NCBI RefSeq assembly: GCF_030268205.1
Contig: NZ_BSQF01000005.1
Span: forward strand, 62,001-126,000
Source: Allomuricauda sp. NBRC 101325
Lineage (GTDB): Bacteria > Bacteroidota > Bacteroidia > Flavobacteriales > Flavobacteriaceae
Direction: 5' to 3'
Length of the DNA stretch: 64,000 bases
Part shown: piece by piece, positions 24,995 to 33,583 of the stretch
Layout: every line of letters starts with the position of its first letter
How positions within the stretch are numbered: position 1 is the stretch's first letter
Notes under the pieces: generated by a model
Seen by the model: only the letters and a program-made list of their open reading frames with translations
Told to the model about the DNA's origin: nothing
Databases searched by the model: none
Made by a program: the position numbers and the translations under genes

Positions 24995-25510
24995 ATGAAA
25001 AAACTACTTCCGATAATATTGTTGTTTTGTTTCAGCTTGACTTTTTCTCAAGAAATTAAATTGGTTGAAAACAAAAAATATGAAGGTGCTATTTTCTCAA
25101 AATCATACACGGATGAATTTTCAAATTTCCCACCAATCGAAAAAAGATTCACACCGACTGAAACAGAAATCGCTGAATTGGAAAACCAACTAAAAAAACA
25201 AATAAAACGGATAAATAAAAACAAACCAAATCAAGGAAAACACTACGGACCTATAATCCATCGGAATTTAAAAAAATACGTCCGACAATATATCGGATTT
25301 ATTGACAATGAGGGACAAAAATTTATTTACGTCAACTTTTTATGGGATGGTTATAGTCTTTTGGATTTTATTCGTGGTTTTGAAAAACCTGATGTCTCTT
25401 GGAAAACTGAATGGCAAATGTGGTTTGATGGAGGAAGTATATATTGGAACATTAAATATGTTATTGACAAAAAGGAATTTGTTGATTTTAGTGTAAATGG
25501 AATTGCTTAA
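24995..25510 (+). CDS. Exported protein of unknown function, cassette C
   Basis: 171 residues from the ATG at 24995 (an in-frame TTG at 24983 coincides with the cassette boundary). The N-terminus MKKLLPIILLFCFSLTFSQE is a clear type I signal peptide cut before QE. The mature part is Lys/Asn-rich then beta-rich, with YVNFLWDG and WQMWFDGGSIYWNIKY, and ends FSVNGIA. Similar small exported proteins ending in a 'NG-A' motif are frequent flavobacterial cargo, but no function is known. Its site C begins 3 bp downstream. Confidence 0.7.
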   Translation: MKKLLPIILLFCFSLTFSQEIKLVENKKYEGAIFSKSYTDEFSNFPPIEKRFTPTETEIAELENQLKKQIKRINKNKPNQGKHYGPIIHRNLKKYVRQYIGFIDNEGQKFIYVNFLWDGYSLLDFIRGFEKPDVSWKTEWQMWFDGGSIYWNIKYVIDKKEFVDFSVNGIA

Positions 25511-25513
25511 AAA

Positions 25514-25676
25514 AATAACTGGTGGCAACAATGTATAACCGCAATTACGACGGATTCGACTACCCTTCGACTGCGCTCAGGGCAGGCTTCAGAAAATCCT
25601 CGCGGATTTTCAGTTCGGTGTACACTTGCAAAGTTGAGTGCTAAACCTCGCAACTACTCATAGCCGAGAACCGTTG
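25514..25676 (+). repeat. attC-like site C, with an embedded dispersed palindrome
   Basis: The left arm includes GGTGGCAACAATGTATAACC (from 25521) and the right arm CTCATAGCCGAGAACCGTTG (ends 25676). AATAACTGGTGGCAA (25514-25528) is complementary in 13/15 positions to the cassette start at 24983. The loop holds the palindrome GAAAATCCTCGCGGATTTTC and the core TCGACTGCGCTC shared with 20759-20770. The site ends about 10 bp from the cmk stop codon. Confidence 0.6.
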
Positions 25677-25686
25677 CTTCACAAAA

Positions 25687-26385
25687 TCACCCCTCCTTCG
25701 CAATCACTCGTTTCGCAAATTCGTAAATGCGTTCAAATTGTTCCTCAATGCCCATATCGCTATTGTCAAACTCAATGGCATCTTTGGCTCTTGTTAAGGG
25801 CGAAATAGTTCGGGTAGAATCAATTCGGTCACGTTCCTGAACATTAAAGAGTACTTCATCATAGGAGACCTCCTCCCCTTTTTCCAACAATTCTTTGTAT
25901 CTACGTGCAGCACGGGTTTCGGGTGAAGCGGTCATAAACAATTTTAGTTCCGCATCTGGGAAAACAACGGTACCAATATCGCGGCCGTCCATTACAATGC
26001 CCTTTCCTTTGCCCATTTGCTGTTGCATCTGCACCAGCTTTTCGCGCACCTCTTTAATGGCCGCCACAGTGCTTACTTGTCCCGATACTTTCATGGAACG
26101 GATATCATGCTCCACATTTTCACCGTTCAGGTACATTTCGGAACGTCCCATCTCCCCAGTGGGTACAAACTTGAGTTCGAGAGATGGTAACTTTTCTATC
26201 AAAGCTTCAGCATCCAACTCTCCTTTTCCATTGATCAACGCTTCGTTTAAAGCAAAAAGGGTAACGGCGCGGTACATCGCGCCGGTATCCACATAAATAT
26301 AATTGAGTGCTGTCGCCAATCGCTTGGCAATGGTGCTTTTCCCCGTGGAGGAAAACCCATCAATGGCTATCGTAATTTTTCCCAT
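25687..26385 (-). CDS. cmk: (d)CMP kinase (cytidylate kinase)
   Basis: A 232-residue nucleoside monophosphate kinase converting CMP/dCMP to diphosphates. P-loop IDGFSSTGKSTIAKRLA (about 7-23), YVDTGAMYRAVTLFAL, VMDGRDIGTVVFPDA and the lid-region RAARRYKELLEKGE, DRIDSTR are present. Length is normal. Cmk is often next to rpsA in bacteria; here rpsA lies about 5.7 kb away on the same strand, with the accessory island between. Confidence 0.96.
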   Translation of the reverse strand: MGKITIAIDGFSSTGKSTIAKRLATALNYIYVDTGAMYRAVTLFALNEALINGKGELDAEALIEKLPSLELKFVPTGEMGRSEMYLNGENVEHDIRSMKVSGQVSTVAAIKEVREKLVQMQQQMGKGKGIVMDGRDIGTVVFPDAELKLFMTASPETRAARRYKELLEKGEEVSYDEVLFNVQERDRIDSTRTISPLTRAKDAIEFDNSDMGIEEQFERIYEFAKRVIAKEG

Positions 26386-26438
26386 GCCTTAAAAATAGGT
26401 AGAATTAAGGGTATTTTGGTATGACAACCGTCAGGGAA

Positions 26439-28889
26439 TTAAAGCGTCTTGGCATTTTTCACCTTTTGCTTGGTAATGGCCAAGTCGATTACCTCACTCA
26501 TATCGGTCACATAATGGAACGTCAATCCTTTTAGGTAATCTTCCTTAATTTCCTCAATATCCTTTCTATTTTCCTCACACAGAATAATTTCCTTGATACG
26601 GGCACGTTTGGCCGCCAAGATCTTTTCCTTGATTCCTCCAACCGGCAACACCTTACCTCGAAGGGTAATCTCACCCGTCATAGCCAAGCTTTTCTTTACC
26701 TTTTTCTGGGTAAACAAACTCACCAACGAAGTCAACATGGTAATCCCTGCACTTGGGCCGTCTTTTGGAGTGGCACCTTCGGGCACGTGAATGTGCACGT
26801 TGTATTTGTCAAAAATATCCGGATTAAGACCAAAAGTATCGGCATTCGATTTAATATACTCCATGGCAATGGTAGCCGATTCTTTCATCACCTTACCCAA
26901 GTTTCCGGTAATGTTGAGCATGCCCTTTCCTTTGGAAAGAATGGATTCTATGAACAGAATATCGCCTCCCACGCTGGTCCAAGCCAATCCTGTGACCACA
27001 CCGGCCACTTCATTGTGCTCATACTTATCACGTTCCAATCGAGCAGGTCCCAGAATCTTTTCAATATCCTCGTTGGTCACTTTTAGGTTGTACTCCTCCT
27101 CCATTGCAATGGATTTGGCCGCAAATCGAACCACTTTGGCTATTTGTTTTTCCAGACCACGAACCCCGGATTCACGGGTGTAGCCTTCTACGATTTTCTC
27201 CAATTGAGGTTTCCCAATTTTCAAATCTTTGGTGGAAAGTCCGTGCTCTTCCAACTGCTTGGGCAACAGGTGACGTTTGGCAATTTCCACCTTTTCCTCG
27301 ATGGTATAGCCCGTAACATTGATGATCTCCATTCTGTCGCGCAATGCAGGTTGAATGGTTGACAGATTATTCGCCGTAGCAATAAACATCACTTTAGACA
27401 AATCGTAGCCCATTTCCAAGAAATTATCATGGAATTCAGCATTCTGTTCTGGATCCAGTACCTCCAACATGGCCGAAGATGGATCCCCTTGATGGCTGTT
27501 GGATAGTTTATCGATTTCATCCAAAATGAAAACTGGATTGGATGTCCCCGCTTTTTTCAAACTTTGAATGATTCGACCGGGCATGGCACCGATATAGGTT
27601 TTACGGTGTCCACGGATTTCCGCTTCGTCGCGAAGTCCACCCAAGGACATGCGCACGTATTCCCTGCCCAATGCTTCAGCCACAGATTTACCCAACGATG
27701 TTTTACCAACCCCAGGAGGGCCGTACAAACAAAGGATGGGCGATTTCATATCGTTACGGAGCTTCAACACCGCTAAATATTCTATAATTCGGCGTTTTAC
27801 ATCTTCCAGTCCATAATGATCTCGATCTAGAATCTGTTGTGCGCGTTTTAGGTCAAATTTATCTTTGGAATACTCTTCCCAAGGCAAATCCAACATCAGA
27901 TCCAAATAGTTGCGTTGAATGGAATATTCGGCCACCTGCGGGTTCATGCGCTGCATTTTGGCCAATTCCTTTTCGAAATGATCCTTAACTTTTTTGCTCC
28001 ATTTTTTCTTTTTGGCCTTTTCGCCCATTTCATCCACCTCTTCCTCATACGACAGACCGCCCAATTCTTCTTGGATGGTCTTCATCTGCTGGTGAAGGAA
28101 ATATTCACGTTGCTGTTGGTCCATATCGCTACGCACCTTGCTCTGAATATCGTTGCGCAGTTCCAACTTTTGAAGTTCCATATTCATGTACTTCAAGGTG
28201 GCCAAAGCCCTTTCCTGAAGGTTTGGAATCTCCAACAATTGTTGTTTCTCTGCAACGGAAAGGTTCATATTGGAGGATACAAAATTGATCAAGAACGAAT
28301 TGCTCTGAATGTTTTTGATGGCAAAAGTGGCCTCACTTGGAATATTAGGGTTGTCCTTAATGATCTTGAAAGCCAATTCCTTGATGGAATCGATAATGGC
28401 CTCAAACTCCTCATCATTGGGTACTGGACGCTCTTCTTTGGCTTCCCTGACCTTGGCGGTCATGTACGGCTTTTCGGTGATAATACTCTCAATTTGAAAG
28501 CGCTTTTTCCCTTGAATGATCACCGTAGTGTTACCATCGGGCATTTGAAGCACACGTAAAATGCGTGCCACCGTTCCCACCACATTGATATCTTCTACCC
28601 CAGGGTTTTCGGTCTGCTCGTCTTTTTGAGCCACCACCCCAATGGTCTTGTTGCCATTATTGGCATCCTTGATCAAGTTGATGGACTTATCCCTGCCGGC
28701 CGTAATTGGAATCACAACCCCGGGAAACAAAACGGTATTGCGCAATGGAAGCACCGGTAACACTTCCGGAAGCGCTTCATTGTTCATCTGTTCCTCATCC
28801 TCAGGGGTCAACAAAGGAATTAATTCCGCGTCCTCGTCCAATCCTTGAAGTTCTATATTGTCAAATTTGGTAATTTTCATCTCTCCCAT
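26439..28889 (-). CDS. lon: ATP-dependent protease La (Lon)
   Basis: An 816-residue LonA: N-terminal substrate domain ([19 protein letters not shown], about 43-61), coiled middle, AAA+ module with Walker [17 protein letters not shown] (about 388) and Walker [11 protein letters not shown], then the Ser-Lys protease domain with [18 protein letters not shown] (catalytic Ser, about 717) and [19 protein letters not shown] (catalytic Lys). It degrades misfolded and regulatory proteins. It lies upstream of cmk on the same strand. The start MGEMKITKF is chosen; the internal Met four codons on is possible. Confidence 0.97.
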   Translation of the reverse strand: MGEMKITKFDNIELQGLDEDAELIPLLTPEDEEQMNNEALPEVLPVLPLRNTVLFPGVVIPITAGRDKSINLIKDANNGNKTIGVVAQKDEQTENPGVEDINVVGTVARILRVLQMPDGNTTVIIQGKKRFQIESIITEKPYMTAKVREAKEERPVPNDEEFEAIIDSIKELAFKIIKDNPNIPSEATFAIKNIQSNSFLINFVSSNMNLSVAEKQQLLEIPNLQERALATLKYMNMELQKLELRNDIQSKVRSDMDQQQREYFLHQQMKTIQEELGGLSYEEEVDEMGEKAKKKKWSKKVKDHFEKELAKMQRMNPQVAEYSIQRNYLDLMLDLPWEEYSKDKFDLKRAQQILDRDHYGLEDVKRRIIEYLAVLKLRNDMKSPILCLYGPPGVGKTSLGKSVAEALGREYVRMSLGGLRDEAEIRGHRKTYIGAMPGRIIQSLKKAGTSNPVFILDEIDKLSNSHQGDPSSAMLEVLDPEQNAEFHDNFLEMGYDLSKVMFIATANNLSTIQPALRDRMEIINVTGYTIEEKVEIAKRHLLPKQLEEHGLSTKDLKIGKPQLEKIVEGYTRESGVRGLEKQIAKVVRFAAKSIAMEEEYNLKVTNEDIEKILGPARLERDKYEHNEVAGVVTGLAWTSVGGDILFIESILSKGKGMLNITGNLGKVMKESATIAMEYIKSNADTFGLNPDIFDKYNVHIHVPEGATPKDGPSAGITMLTSLVSLFTQKKVKKSLAMTGEITLRGKVLPVGGIKEKILAAKRARIKEIILCEENRKDIEEIKEDYLKGLTFHYVTDMSEVIDLAITKQKVKNAKTL

Positions 28890-28989
28890 TATATCTTTAC
28901 GGTCATTTTGTCATAATTCACAAAATACCTTCTTTTTCAAAATAAGCAAACACCACCGCAACACCTTATAAATCAGCATTTACACGCTG

Positions 28990-29021
28990 CAAAAGTATTT
29001 TGGTCATCTAGTATTGGGCAA
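28990..29021 (-). promoter_or_regulatory. Putative lon promoter (TTG - 21 bp - TACTTTTG)
   Basis: On the minus strand TTG (complement of 29019-29021) and TACTTTTG (complement of 28990-28997) form a -33/-7 pair about 100 bp before the lon ATG. Confidence 0.5.
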
Positions 29022-29106
29022 TTCCTGTGCCATTAAAAATCAAATTTTAACAAAAAAGTGTAACAATTGGTAAATTGGTTCATCTATAAGACAAACCATT
29101 CATTTT

Positions 29107-29664
29107 TTGAGCCACCAAAATGAACATATTGACACGCTGCTGAAATCGTGCATGCAGGGAAAACAAAGTGCACAATTGGAGATTTACAATCGCTATTACA
29201 AGGCTATGTACAACACGGCTTTTAGGATTGTAAAAGATTCAGCTGAGGCAGAGGATGTGATGCAAGAATCGTTCTTGAGCGCATTCACCAAACTGCACAC
29301 ATTTAAAGGAGACGTCGCCTTTGGAGCTTGGTTAAAGCGGATCGTGATCAATAACAGTATTTATCAGTACAAAAAACAGCAAAAAACAAGAGCTGTTGAT
29401 CTGGATGATGTAATGTACAAGGTCGAAGATAATGATGCGGTTGCTTCGGACCATAATGGTTATACAGAACTGAAGGCTCAAAAAGTAATGGAGACCATGA
29501 AAAGTTTGAAAGACAATTACAGAGTTTCTTTGACCTTACATTTGATCGAAGGATACGATTATGATGAGATCAGTGAAATCATGAACATTAGCTATGCTAA
29601 TTGCAGAACCACAATTTCGAGGGCAAAAGAAAGCCTAAGAAAAAAGTTGACCTTAAATGTTTAG
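29107..29664 (+). CDS. ECF-type RNA polymerase sigma factor
   Basis: 185 residues from TTG at 29107. Region 2: YNRYYKAMYNTAFRIVKDS, AEDVMQESFLSAF, FGAWLKRIVINNSI; region 4: VSLTLHLIEGYDYDEISEIM and ISRAKESLRKKL, a helix-turn-helix. These are standard ECF sigma-70 features. The following gene, 2 bp downstream, looks like its membrane anti-sigma partner, and two exported beta-rich proteins complete the operon. Confidence 0.93.
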   Translation: MSHQNEHIDTLLKSCMQGKQSAQLEIYNRYYKAMYNTAFRIVKDSAEAEDVMQESFLSAFTKLHTFKGDVAFGAWLKRIVINNSIYQYKKQQKTRAVDLDDVMYKVEDNDAVASDHNGYTELKAQKVMETMKSLKDNYRVSLTLHLIEGYDYDEISEIMNISYANCRTTISRAKESLRKKLTLNV

Positions 29665-29666
29665 TT

Positions 29667-30227
29667 ATGAAGAAGGATAGTTTAGAAAATTTGTTTGATA
29701 GGTTACAGGGCGAGTTCGATGTGGAAGAACCACAATTGGGACACCAACAACGGTTCTTGGATAAATTGAACCAGTCGCAAGGCACCATTGCCCTGCCCAA
29801 TAAAGGAAGAAATTGGTGGAAGTCGCTTTCCATAGCCGCTTCGGTGGCCTTGGTGGCCGTTTTAGGATATCAAGTTTTGGCACCACGACCCAGTATTGAG
29901 CAACAGGTTGTGGAAATGGCCCCCGAAATTTCCGAAAGCCAGTTCTACTTTGCCAACCTTATTGAACAACAGGTAAAATTGTTGGAGGACGAAAAGTCTC
30001 CAGAAACCGCAAAGTTGGTGGATGACACCTTGGCACAATTGCACCGCTTGGAAAATGACTATAAAGGCATGGAGGAAGACTTGGTAAACGGTGGCGACAG
30101 CAAAATGATCATGAGTGCCATGATCACCAATTTCCAAACCCGAATCGAATTATTAAAAGAAGTTTTGAGCCAAATAGAAAATATTAAAAATTTAAAATCC
30201 CAAAATGATGAAAGCTTTACAATTTAA
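29667..30227 (+). CDS. Probable anti-sigma factor (single-pass membrane protein)
   Basis: 186 residues from the ATG at 29667. A cytoplasmic N-terminal part (about 1-50) contains FDVEEPQLGHQQRFLDKLNQ, followed by one membrane helix (SLSIAASVALVAVLGYQVL, about residues 53-71), then a helical extracytoplasmic domain rich in Gln/Glu. Position directly after an ECF sigma gene and the topology support an anti-sigma role; there is no recognisable zinc-binding ZAS motif. It overlaps the next gene by 23 bp. Confidence 0.7.
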   Translation: MKKDSLENLFDRLQGEFDVEEPQLGHQQRFLDKLNQSQGTIALPNKGRNWWKSLSIAASVALVAVLGYQVLAPRPSIEQQVVEMAPEISESQFYFANLIEQQVKLLEDEKSPETAKLVDDTLAQLHRLENDYKGMEEDLVNGGDSKMIMSAMITNFQTRIELLKEVLSQIENIKNLKSQNDESFTI

Positions 30228-31308
30228 GTACATCCTTTTCGCCTTGGCTTTGATTCCGATAGCCATAAATGCAAATCCAATCAAGGACAAGCTCAACGGC
30301 AAGTACACCAAAGAAAAAACCATTAAAAAAGAGTTCGATGTGAATTCTGATGCGCTCCTTAAAGTGAGCAACAGCTATGGTAACCTTAACCTTACCTCTT
30401 GGAACGAAGACCGAGTGGTAATAGAGGTTCAAATAAAAACCAACGGTAACGACGAAGACAGGGTTCAAGAACGTTTGGACGAAATCAACATAGATTTTGA
30501 GAACAGTTCCAGTATGGTTTCGGCCAGAACCGATTTTGGCGACAGAAACAACAATGGATGGGACTGGAGTTGGGGCAAGCGCAAGAGCGTAAGCGTGCAG
30601 GTCAACTACACCATCAAATTACCTGTAAAGAACAGTGTAAATCTCAACAACGACTACGGAAACATTTACTTGGACCGTATTGATGGCCATGCAAAAATTC
30701 AGTGTGATTACGGTAAAATGGACATCGGGGAACTACATGGGCGCAACAACGAATTGAAATTCGATTATACTTCCCGCTCTACTTTTGAGTACATCAACAG
30801 TGCAGAAATTGTAGCCGACTACTCTGGTTTTACCATTTCAAAGGCCGGTAGCTTAACAATCAAAGCAGATTACACCAATGGAGTAATAGAGCAAATGGAG
30901 AATTTGGAATATTCCAGCGATTATGGTTCCATTGAAGCCAAAGAGGTAAAAAATGTGACCGGAAACGGGGATTACATCGGTGTAAAATTGGGTACGGTTC
31001 ATGGCAACGTGGCCATCAACTCCGATTATGGTTCCATCAAGATAGATCGCTTGGCACCAGATGCCGGTAATGTGGAAATTAGAACCGATTATACGGGCAT
31101 TAAAATCGGATACGACCCTGGTTATAACTTTGATTTTGAAATCAACACCGAATATGCAGGTGTAAGCGGAAAGGACGATTTCGAAATCAACATCAGCAGG
31201 GAGAAAACCGGGGAAAAATATTACAAAGGCTACTATGGAAAGCCTAACTCTGGCAACACGGTAAGTATTACCAGTGACTACGGAGGCATTTCATTCTTTC
31301 AAAATTAA
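30205..31308 (+). CDS. Exported DUF4097-like beta-solenoid repeat protein
   Basis: A 367-residue protein with a signal peptide (ILFALALIPIAINANP). The mature part has about ten short repeats built on a D-Y-G/T core, such as NNDYGNIYLD, QCDYGKMDIG, SSDYGSIEAK, NSDYGSIKID and TSDYGGISF, spaced about 18-25 residues apart, typical of DUF4097/putative adhesin beta-helices. It probably sits in the periplasm or on the surface. It is third in the sigma-factor operon; a role in envelope stress response is inferred from that. Confidence 0.8.
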   Translation: MMKALQFKYILFALALIPIAINANPIKDKLNGKYTKEKTIKKEFDVNSDALLKVSNSYGNLNLTSWNEDRVVIEVQIKTNGNDEDRVQERLDEINIDFENSSSMVSARTDFGDRNNNGWDWSWGKRKSVSVQVNYTIKLPVKNSVNLNNDYGNIYLDRIDGHAKIQCDYGKMDIGELHGRNNELKFDYTSRSTFEYINSAEIVADYSGFTISKAGSLTIKADYTNGVIEQMENLEYSSDYGSIEAKEVKNVTGNGDYIGVKLGTVHGNVAINSDYGSIKIDRLAPDAGNVEIRTDYTGIKIGYDPGYNFDFEINTEYAGVSGKDDFEINISREKTGEKYYKGYYGKPNSGNTVSITSDYGGISFFQN

Positions 31309-31341
31309 CATCAATTCAAAAAACAATTTAAACACAAAAAC

Positions 31342-32067
31342 ATGAAAAAATTTATCACACTAGGATTGGCATTATGCACGGTTGCAATTTCCAGTGCTCA
31401 ATGGGGCAAAAAAGTAAAAGGGAATGGCGATGTGGTTACCATTGAACGTTCCGTGGGCGATTACGATGCTGTATCCTTGGCCGGTTGGTTCGATGTGGAA
31501 ATCGTATCGGGCAAGGAAGGTAAATTGACCCTAAAAGGAGAATCCAACCTATTGGAGTACATCGAAACTGAAGTGAAAAATGGCAAATTGGTCATTAAAA
31601 CTGAAAATGGTGTGAACCTAAAGCCTTCAAATTGGAACAGTAGTATTATTATCACCGTTCCTGTTGAATCCATTGATGCCGTAAGTTTGGCAGGTTCTGG
31701 GGATATTGTTGGCAAAACCACCATTACATCCAACAACTTTAGTACCAATCTTGCTGGATCGGGCGACATTACCCTCCAAGTAGATGCAAAGAGTATCGAT
31801 GCTTCCCTTGCAGGTTCTGGCGACATCAACCTTTCAGGAAAGACAACAGATTTTGAAGTATCCATCGCCGGTTCTGGTGACATTAAAGCTTATGAATTGG
31901 AGGCTGAAAATGTAAAAGCATCCATTAGCGGTTCTGCCGATATTAGAGTAACTGCCAACCAATCCATTGAAGCCAGAGTTTCTGGTTCAGGGGACATTCA
32001 TTATCGTGGCAATCCAACTAAAATCAATACCAAATCCTCCGGTTCCGGAGATATCACCAAAGGGTAA
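31342..32067 (+). CDS. Exported head GIN domain (DUF2807) protein
   Basis: A 241-residue protein with signal peptide MKKFITLGLALCTVAISSAQ. It shows the DUF2807 'head GIN' pattern: GDVVTIERSVGDYDAVSLAG near the start and then about seven repeats on a GSGDI core (SLAGSGDIV, NLAGSGDIT, SLAGSGDIN, SIAGSGDIK, SISGSADIR, RVSGSGDIH, SSGSGDIT), a right-handed beta-solenoid. Function unknown. It is the last gene of the sigma-anti-sigma operon. Confidence 0.88.
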   Translation: MKKFITLGLALCTVAISSAQWGKKVKGNGDVVTIERSVGDYDAVSLAGWFDVEIVSGKEGKLTLKGESNLLEYIETEVKNGKLVIKTENGVNLKPSNWNSSIIITVPVESIDAVSLAGSGDIVGKTTITSNNFSTNLAGSGDITLQVDAKSIDASLAGSGDINLSGKTTDFEVSIAGSGDIKAYELEAENVKASISGSADIRVTANQSIEARVSGSGDIHYRGNPTKINTKSSGSGDITKG

Positions 32068-32097
32068 CCTTAGGGAGTTTACCAACAATCAAAAAAC

Positions 32098-32132
32098 GAA
32101 AAAATGCCCTGATCATCTCAGGGCATTTTTTT
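32098..32132. terminator. Bidirectional terminator
   Basis: AAAAATGCCCTGA, loop TCATC, TCAGGGCATTTTTTT: a 9-bp stem flanked by A and T tracts. It serves the GIN-domain operon (+) and the MFS gene (-) that ends at 32131. Confidence 0.85.
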
Positions 32133-33480
32133 ATTTTTTATCTGGATTTACCTTGTTGACCCGTATCAACAAAAAGATACCCATTAAAAAGAAGATAGCC
32201 AAGAAGATGGTACTGTTGCGCATACTTCCAGTGAACTGGGCCACAACACCATATAAAAATGTTCCAATAATGATTCCGATTTTTTCGGCCACATCATAAA
32301 AACTAAAAAAGGACGTAGTATCGGTGGTTTCGGGCAAAAATTTGGAGTATGTGGAACGGGAAAGTGCCTGTATACCCCCCATAACCACACCAACAAGGGC
32401 TGCCGCAATAAAAAAGTCAGTAGGGGTCTGCAGAAAATAAGCATAGACACAAAGAACCGCCCAAAACAGGTTTACCCAAATCAGGGTTTTAATGTTTCCA
32501 TTGATTTTGGAGAGATAAGCCGTAAGATATGAGCCACCAATAGCAATCAATTGTATGATCAAAATACTGGCAATCAAACCAATTTGACGAAATTCATCCG
32601 AACCCCAATCTATTTCTTCCTCACCAAAGAAAGTCGCAATGAGCATGATGGTCTGAACGGCCATACTGTACACAAAGAAGGCTCCCAAATAGCGTTTCAA
32701 TCGGGTATTTTCTCCCAACTGATGCCACACCAGTTTCAACTCCTTGAATCCATTTAGGACGATATGATGTCGTGCACCCTCTCTTTTATACCCTTTTGGG
32801 AGATGCTTAAAAGTGTATTGACTGAACAAGGCCCACCATAGTCCGACCATGATGAAGCTGTATTTCATCATCATGACCTCAACAGGTTGCCCGTTGATTT
32901 CTTCAATCCCCATGGACTCTTTCACCACTGGCGACAAAAATAGGATCATGCAAAGGTTGATGCCCAACAATAATACACTTCCTATATAACCCAAGGAGAA
33001 TCCCTTGGCACTGATGTTATCTTGCTGTTCGGGATAGGCAATATCTGGCAAATAGGAATTATTAATGGCAAAACTGACCCAAAAACCGACCAGTCCGAAG
33101 AAGTAACAAAGGAGTCCAAAATAAATATTCTCTAAAGAGAACCAGTAGAGCCCAATACAGGATATCGCTCCCAAATAGCAGAAAAACTTAAGGAACATTC
33201 GCTTATTGCCCAAATAATCGGCTACACCGGATACCAATGGAGTTACTATGGCAATAAAAACAAAGGCCAAGGAAGTTACGTAGCTGATCAAGGGAGCACG
33301 AGCAATTTCACCACCGAACATGGCCACCTTTTCCACTCCTGCAGCACGAAAAAGCGCCCCATAAAAAATCGGAAAAATAGCAGATGAAATCACCAAGCTG
33401 TACACCGAATTGGCCCAATCGTAAAAAGCCCATGCATTCAATAATTTTTTACTGCCCTTCGCTGCCAATACCTGTACCAT
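32131..33480 (-). CDS. UMF1-family MFS transporter
   Basis: A 449-residue protein with about 12 membrane helices. The N-terminal LNAWAFYDWANSVYSLVISS is the hallmark of the UMF1/Atg22-like MFS group; an MFS loop YLGNKRMFLKFF follows helix 2, and GGIQALSRSTYSKFLPE lies in the second half. Substrates of bacterial members are mostly unknown. It is the last gene of the minus-strand run glgB-GH31-M48-MFS, 104 bp after the M48 gene, so cotranscription is uncertain. Confidence 0.88.
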   Translation of the reverse strand: MVQVLAAKGSKKLLNAWAFYDWANSVYSLVISSAIFPIFYGALFRAAGVEKVAMFGGEIARAPLISYVTSLAFVFIAIVTPLVSGVADYLGNKRMFLKFFCYLGAISCIGLYWFSLENIYFGLLCYFFGLVGFWVSFAINNSYLPDIAYPEQQDNISAKGFSLGYIGSVLLLGINLCMILFLSPVVKESMGIEEINGQPVEVMMMKYSFIMVGLWWALFSQYTFKHLPKGYKREGARHHIVLNGFKELKLVWHQLGENTRLKRYLGAFFVYSMAVQTIMLIATFFGEEEIDWGSDEFRQIGLIASILIIQLIAIGGSYLTAYLSKINGNIKTLIWVNLFWAVLCVYAYFLQTPTDFFIAAALVGVVMGGIQALSRSTYSKFLPETTDTTSFFSFYDVAEKIGIIIGTFLYGVVAQFTGSMRNSTIFLAIFFLMGIFLLIRVNKVNPDKK

Positions 33481-33583
33481 ATTTTCTGCTATAAAAAAAA
33501 TGTCATTTTGAAGGCAAAGAAAATCTCTTAAATAAATTGAGATTCCCTAAATGCTCAAAATGACATTTCAAATGAGTTTTTTA

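Larger units (their letters stand above)
23939..25676 (+). mobile_element. Integron-like gene cassette array (three cassettes, no integrase in window)
   Basis: Cassette A (23939-24726) carries two small genes, cassette B (24727-24982) carries essentially only its site, and cassette C (24983-25672) carries one exported protein. All genes point the same way and each segment ends in a long imperfect palindrome whose right side is CATAGCCG, 5-7 bases, then (G/T)TTG. The first bases of each cassette are complementary to the left arm of its own site: 12/14 in A, 11/14 in B, 13/15 in C. Classical integron cassettes behave this way, because the site is completed when the cassette is circular. The cores do not fully fit RYYYAAC/GTTRRRY, so the integron link is inference. 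Confidence 0.6.

Noticed and set aside
24696..25059. Short ORFs inside sites A and B
   Set aside because: They run through the inverted repeats in several frames with no family-like sequence and no conserved start.
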